DNA of 64,000 nucleotides from contig CAMZMU010000111.1 of the NCBI GenBank assembly GCA_947311845.1, positions 25,147,023 to 25,211,022 on the forward strand, read 5' to 3'. The notes under the pieces were generated by a model, which saw nothing but the letters and a program-made list of their open reading frames with translations, was not told where the DNA came from and searched no databases. Source of the DNA: Poa pratensis (Eukaryota > Streptophyta > Magnoliopsida > Poales > Poaceae). The position numbers were made by a program, and so were the translations under genes. Positions 1 to 10,410 of this stretch are shown here, piece after piece; position 1 is the stretch's first letter, and each line of letters begins with the position of its first letter.

Positions 1-1125
1 ATAGTGAGCGCATGACAATGCATATACATGACATGATGATTACTATGATATTTAATTGGGCATTACGACAAATACATAGACCGTTATCCAACAGCGTCTA
101 TGACTAATAATCCACCGCCGGGTTGTCATCCGAGTCCCCCGTTGGTATTAAGTTGCAAGCAACGGATAATCGCATTAAGTAAAGTGCGTAATGTAAACAA
201 ACACATATGCCCGTGGACATAGCATCGTTAGGTTATCCCTAGTGGCAACAGCACATCCACAACCTTAGAACTTTCTGTCACTGTCCCAGATTAAACGGAG
301 GCATGAACCCACTATCTAGCATAAATACTCTCTCTTGGAGTTACAAGCATCTACTTGGCCAAAGCATCTACTAGTAACGGAGCATGCAAGATCATAAATA
401 ACATAGGGCATAGATTGATAATCAACTTGACATAATATTCAATATTCATCGGATCCCAGCAAACACAACATGTAGCATTACAATAATATGATCTTGATCA
501 TGTAGGGCAGCTCACAAGATCTAAACATGATGGCACAAATGGAGAGACAACCATCTAGCTACTGCTATGGACCCGTAGTCCAAGGATGAACTACTCACGC
601 ATCACTCCGGAGGCAGGCATGGCGATGTAGAAGCCTCCGGTGACGATTCCCCTCTCCGGCAGGGTGCCGGGAAGAGGTTCTGAACCCTCCCGAGCTAGGG
701 TTGACGGCGGCGGCGTCTCTGGAACTTTTCGTGGATATGCTCAGGTTAGGGTTTTCTCGGGGGGAATAAGTAGGCGAAAGGGCGGCGGCTGGCGACCCCG
801 TGGGGCCCACACCATAGGGCGCGGCAAGGGGGCCCGCGCCCTATGGCGTGTGGGGCCCTGTGGCTCCTCTCGTTGCTCTTTGCTCCTCAGGTGTTCTGGA
901 AAATAGGGATCCCGTGAAGTTTCGTCCAATTCCGAGAATATTTCCAGACTAGCTTTTCTGGAATACAAAAACAGCAGAAAACAGGAACTGGCACTTCGGC
1001 ATCTTGTTAATAGGTTAGTCCCAAAAAATGTATAAAAGTGATATAAAGTAGATGCAAAACATGTAGCAATTGGTATAAAACAAGCATGGAACATCAAAAA
1101 TTATAGATACGTTTGAGACGTATCA
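1..1125 (-). repeat. 3' LTR of the Sabrina-like element (window-truncated)
   Basis: The segment repeats 6,477-8,070 almost base for base, apart from the 447-bp insertion in the other copy. It ends on the plus strand in gacgtatca, the complement of the LTR start. The first roughly 430 bases of this LTR are cut off by the window edge. Confidence 0.93.
804..858. repeat. GC-rich palindrome in LTR promoter region
   Basis: The arm gggcccacaccatagggcgc pairs with the downstream arm that contains gcgccctatgg and gtgtggggccc, leaving a loop of about 8 bases. In element orientation it sits just upstream of the TATA region. Comparable palindromes occur at 54,176-54,241 and 55,976-56,033 in related LTRs, and the copy in the right LTR has been split by a solo LTR. 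Confidence 0.75.
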
Positions 1126-1140
1126 GCATCCCCAAGCTTA
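1126..1140 (-). other. Polypurine tract
   Basis: On the minus strand AAGCTTGGGGATGC abuts the LTR start TGATACG. This is the expected place and composition for the plus-strand primer of an LTR element. The same tract recurs at 56,313 and 62,189. Confidence 0.75.
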
Positions 1141-3769
1141 GTTCCTACTCGTCCTCGAGTAGGTAAACGATAAAAACAAAATAATTTTTGAGGTGACATG
1201 CTACCATCATAATCTTGATCATATAATATTGCAAGGCACATGTAAATGAATGAAGTGATCCAAGTCAATGGTCTATAATTTGCTACCAAATAGATAATGA
1301 GTAAACAATGAATCACACAAGCTAAACGTTTTCATGAATAGTACTTTCGAGACAAGCATCAAAGTTTTGCATAAGTGTTAACTCATAAAGCAATAGTTTC
1401 TAATAAAAGGTATTCAATCAACACAAAGGAAGAATTAAGTTTCAGCATTTGCTTCAACTTTCAACATATTTATCTCATGGATATTGTCAACACAAAGTAG
1501 TATAACAAGTCCAATACGTTGCATATAACGCATGTTGTAACAAAGTTGACACTAGTGTTTGCTTGTGGAAGACAGAAAGAATAGGAAAACTGACTCAACA
1601 TAAAAGTAAAAGAAAGGCCCTTCGCAGAGGGAAGCAGGGATTAAATCATGTGCTAGAGCTTTTAGGTTTTTGAAAGCATATAGAGATTGCATAAAATATT
1701 TGATACTCCTCCCAACCTTGCTAACACAAGCCATGGCTAACCGAATCCTCGGGTGCCTTCCATCAATCACATACCATGGAGGAGTATCTATTTTTGAGAG
1801 GTGTTTGTTAATTGTCAACGAATGGTAGCGGGTGAGAACAGTATTCTACCTGTCAAACGGACTTTTAAGAGCGGCTCCCATGAAGGACGTTATTTCTACC
1901 AGCAAGGCAGATCATCCCTCTTTCTCTTTGGTTTACACACATTCAGGTATTTCACTGTTTGTCATTGCTTACTGATGAATCAGGGCAAAAGTGTGAAGAG
2001 AATTAATTGGTTAAAGTTGTAATTAATTGGGACTGGGCACCCCGTTGCCAGCTCTTTTTGCAAAATTGGATAAGCGGATGTATATGCCACTAGTCCAGGT
2101 GTAAAAGTCCATTGACAAAGAATAAAGAATAACCACACTAATTCCTCATGAGCTAGTAAACATTGACACAAAAAGGGAATAATAACATTTTGAATAATTT
2201 AAAGGTAGCACATGAAAAATTTACTTGGAGTGGCAAGGAAATACCACATATAGGTAGTTATGGTGGACACAAATGGCATGGATTTTGGCTCAAGGATTTG
2301 GATGCACGAGAAGCATTCCCTCTCAGTACAGAGTTTAGGCTAGCAAGGTTTGTAAGCAAACAAGAATATCAACCCGTACACCAAGTTTTATATGACAAAC
2401 ATATTGCAAACGTTATAAGACTTCATACCGTCTTCCTTGTTAACCAAACCCTGTTATTAGAAAATATCTAGACCTTAGAGATACCACCGATGCAAACCAA
2501 ATTTTCAACAAGCTTTACGGTAGTTCTTCACTAATAGGCTTAACTCATGTGATGCACAATTTAATCATGATCTACTTGTTAACTCAAAACAATTGACAAG
2601 CATCAAGTTATCCATAATAGTGATCTACAAGATTAAGCAAGTTTTTCCTTATACCAATTACCACATGCAACATTTTCTGAACCAACCAAACACCAATCAA
2701 TTTATTTAATCAACTCTCCAAACAAATATAAGTGAAGCAAGAGAGTACTTTCTACAAAAGAAAGCTAATAGCTCTGACAAGAGATACATGAAAACAAGAG
2801 CTAAAAGCTGAACAGCGCTAGATATGAATACTCAACAAATATAAGTGAAGAATAGGAGTATTCTCATGAAAAAGCGGAGCGTGTCTCTCTCCCAATCAAG
2901 AATGCTAGGGTCCAGTCAAGCTTTATTGAAAATAAAAGCAATACTGAAAATAAAAGCACACAGACGCTCCAAGAAAAGCACATATGATGTGAAAGAATTA
3001 AAATATAGTTTCACTAGAGATGACCTGATAATTTTGACGATGAAGAAGGGGATGCCTTGGGCATCCCCAAGCTTAGACGCTTGAGTCTTCTTGAAATATG
3101 CTGGGGAGATCCATGGGAGCCTCCCCAAGCTTAAGCTCTTCACTCTTCTTGATCCTATTATCATCCTTCTCTCTTGACCCTTGAAAACTTCCGTCACACC
3201 AAACTCAAAGTAGATCTCATTAGAGGGTTAGTGCATAATCAAAAACTCACATGTTCTATAAAGACGCAATATGATTTGTTACTTTAAACATTAGCTACAG
3301 CCACTGATGTTATGTGAAGCTCTTCCACCCAAAAAAGAATTTCACTCAACACTAGTAAAAGAGAGAATGCAAAATAAAAAGGCATAATCTGTCTAAAACA
3401 GAACAGTCCGCAAAGACGAATTTTTTCGAGGCACTTACGACGCTCAGATCGAAAAACTTGAACTAATGAAAGATTCAGACATTCATAAAGATTACGCACA
3501 AAAATTTCAGATTTTTAACAATCTGGTGATTTTAGGAATTTCGTACAGTGAACAGCAAAAATCTGTTTCTGCGCAGCAATCAAAATTAAGCATCTTAACA
3601 TTAGAGGCTACTCTTGGCACAACAATGCGAGAAAATAAAGATACAAAGGAGTTGCTACAGAAGTAAACAAACCCTTGACTCAATAAAAGAAAAATTGCAG
3701 AAAAATAAAATGGGTTGCCTCCCATAAGCGCTTTTCTTTAACGCCTTTTAGCTAGGCACAAAGCATGCA
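1141..3769 (-). other. Non-coding 3' internal region of the Sabrina-like element
   Basis: There is no reading frame of coding quality here; the longest are about 100 codons and look random. The part at about 2,850-3,760 is clearly homologous to 58,150-59,060 in the second element, including a stretch starting catgaaaaagcggagcgtgt. The two element families therefore share their 3' internal region although their coding parts differ. Confidence 0.7.
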
Positions 3770-5850
3770 TCAAGTATTACCAAGTGAAGAAGCATCAACA
3801 TTGTAATTTGTTCGAACAATAGAATCATAAGGTGGCTTAATCTTCTTCCTAGGAAAGTGTTCCATACCTTTCTTGAGAGGAAATTGATATTTTATATTCC
3901 CTTCTTTCATATCAATAATAGCACCTACAGTTCTAAGAAAAGGTCTTCCCAGCACAATAGGGCATGATGGATTGCATTCAATATCCAAGACAATAAAATC
4001 AACGGGACATAATTGTTGTTAACCATGATAAGAACATCATCAATTCTTCCCAAAGGTTTTTAATAGTAGAATCAGCAAGGTGAACATCCAAGTAACAATT
4101 TTCCAAAGGTGCTAAATCAAGCATATCATATAATCTTTTAGGCATAACAGAAATACTAGCACCAAGGTCACACAAAGCATTGCAATCAAAGTCATTCAAT
4201 TTCATTTTAATGATGGGCTCCCAACCATCTTCTAACTTCCTAGGGATAGAACTTCATGTTTAATTTTTCTCCCTAACTTGCATGAGAGCATTAGTAATAT
4301 GTTTAGTAAAAGCCATGTTTATCACTAGCATTAGGACTTCTAGCTAGCTTTTGCAAGAACTTAATTACTTCAGAAATTGCAACCATCAAAATCAAAGTCA
4401 TTATCATCAAAAGTAATGGAATTATCTCTTCCTTATTGCTAGAAATTTCAGCATCTTTATCAAGGACAGTTTCAGAGTTATCAGGCAATTTAGGACATTT
4501 TGCAATAGAAGTGGAAACATTACCAACACCAATTATCTTGCCATTAATGGTAGGAGGTTTGCTAACACTTGAGTTTGAAGCATTTTCAGAAGTAGTAATA
4601 GTATAAACTCTAGCAATATTATTCTTTCTAGCAATTTCATCCTCTCTTTCCCATCTAGCATGCAATTCAGCTAACATCCTCACATTGTTATCAATTTTAA
4701 CTTGTATAGCATTGAGAGTTTTGCTCTCTTTAACATCATGAGGCATGTTCTTTAGTTTCAACAAGTCAACATCAAGAGCAAGACTATCAACTTTAGAGGC
4801 AAGACATCAATTTTCCCAAATTTCTCCTCAACAGTTTTATTGAAAGCAGTTTGTGTACTAATAAAATCCTTAAGCATAACTTCAAGATCAGAGGGTACAC
4901 TCTTATTATTGTTGTAGGAGTTACATAGGAATTTCCATAACCATTGCCACTATTAGAAGGATAGGGCCTATAATTGCTATTACCAAAATTATTCCTATAA
5001 GCATTGTTGTTGAAGTTATTATTTTTAATGAAGTTCACATCAACATGCTCTTCTTGAGCAACCAAAGAAGCTAAAGGAACATTATTTGGATCAACATGTG
5101 TTTGACCATTTGCAAGCATAGACATAATAGTATCAATTTTGGCACTCAAGGAGAGGTTTCTCAACAGAATTTACCTTCTTACCTGTTGGAGCTCTCTCGG
5201 TGTGCCACTCAGAATAATTAATCATCATATCATCAAGAAGCTTTGTTGCAGCACCCAAAGTGATGGACATAAAGGTACCTCCAGCGGCCGAATCCAATAA
5301 ATTCCTTGAAGAAAAATTTAATCCTGCATAGAAGGTTTGGATGATCATCCAAGTAGTCAGTCCATGAGTGGGACAATTTTTAACCAATGATTTCATTCTC
5401 TCCCATGCTTGAGCAACATGTTCATTATCAAATTGCTTAAAATTCATTATGCTACTTCTCAAAGAAATAATCTTAGCAGGAGGATAATATTTTCCAATAA
5501 AAGCATCTTTGCATTTAGTCCATGAATCAATACTATTTCTAGGCAAAGATAGCAACCATTCTTTAGCACGTCCTCTCAAGGAGAAAGGAAAAAGTTTCAG
5601 TTTAATAATATCACCATCTACTTCCTTGAGCTTTTGCATTTCACAAAGTTCAACAAAGTTATTAAGGTGAACAGCAGCATCATCAGTACTAACACCAGAA
5701 AATTGCTCTTTCATAACAAGATTTAAAAGTGCAGGTTTAATTTCATAAAATCTGCTGAAGCAGCAGGTGGAGCAATAGGTGTGCATATGAAATCATTGTT
5801 GTTCGTGCTAGTGAAATCACACAACTTAGTGTTCTCAGGAGTACTCATTT
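3770..5850 (-). pseudogene. Decayed gag-protease of the Sabrina-like element
   Basis: Coding sense survives in several minus-strand pieces in different frames. 5,133-5,786 holds the gag core, with an Athila-type segment around RAKEWLLSLP followed by KDAFIGKYYPPAK. 4,793-5,164 and 4,303-4,764 continue gag, the former with an Asn-rich linker. 3,999-4,205 holds a retropepsin-like stretch with the active-site motif DLGAS, and 3,770-3,988 the protease end with LGRPFL. Gag would form the particle shell and the protease would cut the polyprotein. Stops and frame changes separate the pieces, so no intact product is expected. No RT follows; the frame simply ends in non-coding sequence. Confidence 0.8.
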
Positions 5851-6023
5851 TAGCAGAATTAAAAACAGACAGAAAATAACTTGAAAGTAAAGTAATGCAA
5901 GTAACTAATTTTTTTGTGTTTTTGATAATTGAAAGCAAACAAGATAAAATAAAATAAACTAAGCAAGACAAAAACAAAGTAAAGAGATTGGAAGCGTGAA
6001 ACTCCCCTTGCAGAAGACTGCTC

Positions 6024-6041
6024 TCCCCGGCAACGGCGCCA
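6024..6041 (-). other. Primer binding site (minus strand)
   Basis: The minus strand reads TGGCGCCGTTGCCGGGGA, starting with the TGG expected opposite a tRNA CCA end, 9 bases inside the LTR boundary. The same 18 bases occur at 60,625-60,642. I do not assign the tRNA. Confidence 0.8.
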
Positions 6042-6050
6042 GAAAAAGCT

Positions 6051-8070
6051 TGATGACGTGAATCACACGCTCGTTGGGAGACCCCAAGAGGAAGGTATGA
6101 TGCAGTTCAGCAGCAAGTTTTCCCTCAGAAAGAAACCAAGGTTATCGAACCAGTAGGAGCAGATCTTCAGAAGGTTGTTGGTGGCTCGCACGGCGCAACA
6201 CGATCACCAACGTGGACCTGCACACAACACAATCAAACTACTTTGCCCCAACGAAACAGTGAGGTTGTCAATCTCACCGGCTTGCTGAAAACAAAGGATT
6301 AAACGTATGTGTGGAAAATGAGTATTAAATTGCAGAGAATGAAAAAGGAACAGTTTGCAGTTTGTGGTTTAATCAGTGTAAAAGAATGGACCGGGGTCCA
6401 CAGTTCACTAGTGGTGTCTCTCCATAAAAGATAACTAACATGTTGGGTAACAAATTACAGCTGGGCAATTGACAAATAGTGAGCGCATGACAATGCATAT
6501 ACATGACATGATGATTACTATGATATTTAATTGGGCATTACGACAAATACATAGACCGTTATCCAACAGCATCTATGACTAATAATCCACCGCCGGGTTG
6601 TCATCCGAGTCCCCCGTTGGTATTAAGTTGCAAGCAACGGATAATCGCATTAAGTAAAGTGCGTAATGTAAACAAACACATATGCCCGTGGACATAGCAT
6701 CGTTAGGTTATCCCTAGTGGCAACAGCACATCCACAACCTTAGAACTTTCTGTCACTGTCCCAGATTAAGGAGGCATGAACCCACTATCTAGCATAAATA
6801 CTCCTCTTGGAGTTACAAGCATCTACTTGGCCAAAGCATCTACTAGCAACGGAGAGCATGCAAGATCTTAAATAACATAGATAGATTGATAATCAACTTG
6901 ACATAATATTCAATATTCATCGGATCCCAGCAAACACAACATGTAGCATTACAATAATATGATCTTGATCATGTAGGGCAGCTCACAAGATCTAAACATG
7001 ATGGCACAAATGGAGAGACAACCATCTAGCTACTGCTATGGACCCGTAGTCCAAGGATGAACTACTCACGCATCACTCGGAGGCAGGCATGGCGATGTAG
7101 AAGCCTCCGGTGACGATTCCCCTCTCCGGCAGGGTGCCGGGAAGAGGTTCTGAACCCTCCCGAGCTAGGGTTGACGGCGGCGGCGTCTCTGGAACTTTTC
7201 GTGGATAATGGCTCGGTGTCTAGGGTTATTTTCTCGGGGGGAATAAGTAGGCGAAAGGGCGGCGGCTGGCGAGCCCCGTGGGGCCCACACCGTATGAGGG
7301 CGCGGCCAAGGGGTCACTGTCGTGGGTCACTCTTCGAGTGTCCCACGGTGGGGATACCTGGGTCACGCCAACAGCCTTATGACGAAGGCCAAAGAAAGCC
7401 CAAGGAGGACGACGTGCAGCCCAAGATAGTCGACTGATAGGTCAAGTTATTCTGATCGTCTTGTAAGCGCCATCGGCACCGTTCACCCGAGACCTAGCCT
7501 ATGATATAAAGGCTAGGAGGGTCCTTCGTCTAGGGTAAGCCACCTCATAGCTGCCACCACCTTAGCGAGATCGCCATCTCGCCATTGTAGCCACACTCGC
7601 CATTCAATACCAGACAAGCAGGAAGTAGGGTGTTATCCTCCGGGAGCCTGAACCTGGGTAAACGCCTCGCTTGTCAGCCGTCGTGATCACCAGCGCTCAT
7701 CTCTCTCCCCCTCAATCAACCCGGGGTACTCGACCCAGGGATTTGCCGAGCTATAAACTCGTCAGTCACCCGCACCCTCATGGCGTGTGGGGCCCCTGTG
7801 GCTCCTCTCCGTTGCTTCTTTGCTCCTTCTGGTGCCTTCTGGGAAAATAGGGATGTCCGTCAAGTTTCGTCCAATTCCGAGAATATTTCCAGACTAGCTT
7901 TTCTGGAATACAAAAACAGCAGAAAACAGGAACTGGCACTTCGGCATCTTGTTAATAGGTTAGTCCCGGAAAATGTATAAAAGTGACATAAAGTAGATGC
8001 AAAACATGTAGCAATTGGTATAAAACAAGCATGGAACATCAAAAATTATAGATACGTTGGAGACGTATCA
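6051..8070 (-). repeat. 5' LTR of the Sabrina-like element with nested insertion
   Basis: The LTR runs from tgatgacgtg to gacgtatca on the plus strand (TG...CA ends). It is 2,020 bp including a nested 447-bp solo LTR and its 5-bp duplication, so the unmodified LTR was about 1,568 bp. The nested insertion is absent from the partner LTR, so it came later than the element itself. Confidence 0.92.
7318..7764 (+). mobile_element. Solo LTR nested inside the 5' LTR
   Basis: This 447-bp block is missing from the otherwise matching LTR at 1-1,125. It starts TGTCG, ends CGTCA and is flanked by the perfect 5-bp duplication gtcac (7,313-7,317 and 7,765-7,769). A TATA-like tataaa lies at 7,505-7,510. These are the marks of a solo LTR left by recombination between the two LTRs of a full element, or of a very short element. 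It landed in the loop of the GC-rich palindrome of the host LTR. Confidence 0.88.
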
Positions 8071-9019
8071 GTATACTAACGGGGGTTTAGGTTTCTATCA
8101 CTCCGGCAACCCCACAATTAGCAACCAAATACACAATGCATTCCCCTAGGCCCATAAAGGTGAAGTGTCATGTAGTCGACGTTCACATGACACCACTAGA
8201 AGAATAGCACCACAACTTAAATATCAAACCATTAAATATTACTCAACATAATTCACTACTAACGACAAGACTTTCCCATGTCCTCAAGAACTAAATAAAC
8301 TACTTACAAGACATCATATGGATCATGATCAGAGGTGATTTAATGATGACTAACAATCTGAACATATACTTCAATTCACCGATAAAACTCAATAGCATCA
8401 ACCACAAGGAGTAATTAACACCGGGAGAGTTCCCCCTATGAACTAGACAAAGTATAGCCCTAGATGTTACAGCGGAATGAGATGGAGCAACGGTGATGAT
8501 GGTGATGGCGGTGGAGATGATGATGATGATCCCGATGAAGTCCAGCTCGATGATGATGAGGATGGCGATGATCTCCCCCCTCCGGGAGGGAATTTCCCCG
8601 GCAGATTTCTCCCTGCCGGAGAGTTTTTTCTCTCTGTGTTGTTTTCGTCCCGTGGAGGTGGCGGAATATTTCCTCTGGCTCCCCCCCTCGAATATTAGGG
8701 TTGAGGGGATGAAGTACGCGAAGGGGGAGCGCCTGAGGTGGGCCCCTCCTGGTCCATCTCAGCCTCCCCTTTTGGCTGCCTCCATCTTCTTATAAAATAG
8801 GAACTTCTGTATTCTTGACAAGATTTTTAGAGCTCCAAAAATATAGTGTATTGACGGTGCTTTTTCCAGCTGAAATCTGACTCCGGCAGTTAATTATCCA
8901 ATAATCATCAAACATGCAAAATAAGACAAAATAACATAAGTAACACCTCTTAATATAAAATATTTCAATGAATAACAGTAAATTATGATATAAAATAGTG
9001 ACGCAAAATGGATGTATCA
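8071..9019 (-). repeat. Remnant of another LTR, minus orientation
   Basis: The right end reads gatgtatca, the complement of an LTR start TGATACATCC that I recall from other Triticeae LTRs. It contains GAT-rich and GGAG-rich promoter-like stretches similar in style to the neighbouring LTRs, but no partner copy lies in the window. The left part is cut by insertion of the Sabrina-like element. No coding sequence is credible; the GAT-repeat frames near 8,490 are low-complexity. Confidence 0.55.
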
Positions 9020-9471
9020 CGGGGTGGGAAATGCGCTGTCTGGGTTCTTAGACAGTTCACACGAACAGTGCTCTTTTTTTCCCATACCGTGCCGATCTGG
9101 CTCCGACGACCCTCCTTTTGATAAAAACATATACACGAACTACATGCGCGCCGACGAATAGGTCCCATTCTGGTGATCGGTTTCGAGTTAGGTCTCTCAC
9201 GAGTACATGCATATCAACCTACCAGACAGCTTCCATGTTTTAACCTTCTTATTTTGACGGACATATAGATGTACCATTTTTTGCAGTAAAGCCCTCGCGT
9301 TCTCCAAACATTGTGAATCGTCCCTCCGGAATGAAACATTTTTGCATAAAATACCACGCGTGCCGCTTTTTCCCAGAAAAGTCCTCACGTTTTCCAAAAA
9401 TTGTTACAGGGCCTCCCGGAATAAAACATTTTTTTTAGCAAAATCCACGCGTTTATCCAAAATTGCACATC
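9020..9471. repeat. Dispersed repeat interrupted by the 14-kb element
   Basis: The stretch around 9,090-9,300 (gatctggctccgacg onward) matches 25,290-25,600 on the far side of the 14-kb retrotransposon. It belongs to the same AT-rich repeat family as the tandem units at 24,880-25,480. No gene is seen. Confidence 0.6.
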
Positions 9472-10390
9472 TGTCGGGGGCTGCCCCCGGGTAGGGCAAA
9501 GACATGGTGTTGAGAACAGCCAAGGCTGGCCGGATCAGTATCGTCCGGGTCACTTGGGCCGGATCTCAGGGAGATTCGGTCAGCATTACCTCAAGCTAGA
9601 GTAGAAGAAAGAACAAAAGGGGATCCGGTGAGGTTTAACCGGATCCGGTTGAGAAGAACCGGTTAAGATAGCCAGGTTAGTCAGGGGATCCGGTTGATGC
9701 ACAGGGGCCAAGAAATGTCAGTAAGAGTCACGGGCATTGCAATGTAACTGACCGGGGTTCAGAAGACAGCGAGGTGCAGCCACAGGTTTTCCGGGTCACA
9801 AGCCCCTAGGCGCTGACTCGGACAATTCGGGAAAGGGCAGAGGCTAGGCAACTGTGGTCTACACTGCAGTAAGCTCAAAGAGGAAAGATAAGCCTGTGGA
9901 GGACAGAAGGTGAGCTGGGCTGAGTGACAGTGGCCAGTATTTGTCCTGTTCTCCTTGTCCATGCCATTGTCCTCTGCAGCCAGGGGCAAAAGGGTAATTC
10001 GGTTACTGTATATATGCACCACCACCTTCTCCAGTGAGAGGGATCGACGTCTACGCTCCTCATTTCCCCCAAGTTCATCTTCTTCCTAGAGCTCTCACCA
10101 TTGTTCATCATACAGCTCGAGGAGCATTCTGTACTTGTAAACACTTGAGATATAAGAGAGTAGGCTAGAGCTGCAGTAGGGGTGTTACCTTCACACGAAG
10201 GGCCCCGAAGCAGGGTACATCGTTGTGTTCTTTGCTGTTCTTGGTTTGCTTGTTGTTGGTTCTTGCGAGTTCTAGCTCGTCCTTCATGCGTGCATCATAA
10301 GCACGCAAACCCTCCCCGGTTCCCCCAACGCCCAAAGCGAGCCCACACTTAAGCCATCCCCATTGCATCTGCCGTGACACCACCACGACA
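9472..10390 (+). repeat. 5' LTR of the Tat element
   Basis: It begins TGTCGGGGGCTGCCCCCGGG, itself a short palindrome, and ends ccacgaca. The matching copy is at 22,749-23,669. A TATA-like tgtatatatgc near 10,007 is the likely promoter of the genomic transcript. Confidence 0.94.
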
Positions 10391-10410
10391 GTTGGCGCCC
10401 ACCGTGGGGC
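10391..10410 (+). other. Primer binding site of the Tat element
   Basis: The sequence gttggcgcccaccgtggggc directly follows the LTR end. TGG two bases in matches the CCA end of a tRNA primer. The specific tRNA was not determined. Confidence 0.8.

Larger units (their letters stand above)
1..8070 (-). mobile_element. Non-autonomous gypsy LTR retrotransposon, Sabrina-like, left end outside window
   Basis: Two copies of one LTR (1-1,125 and 6,051-8,070) flank a 4.9-kb internal region that reads on the minus strand: primer site next to the right LTR, then gag and protease remnants, then about 2.6 kb without coding sequence, then a purine-rich tract next to the left LTR. No reverse transcriptase, RNase H or integrase can be seen, so movement would need proteins from a relative. 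LTR size (about 1.57 kb without the nested insertion), total size near 8 kb and the LTR terminus TGATACGTCTCCAACG fit the Triticeae Sabrina group (from memory, unchecked). The 5 bases after the right end are gtata; the matching left target duplication lies outside the window. Confidence 0.88.

Noticed and set aside
8477..8795. Asp-rich or Met-rich frames over the GAT repeat
   Set aside because: Product of a trinucleotide repeat inside an LTR remnant.
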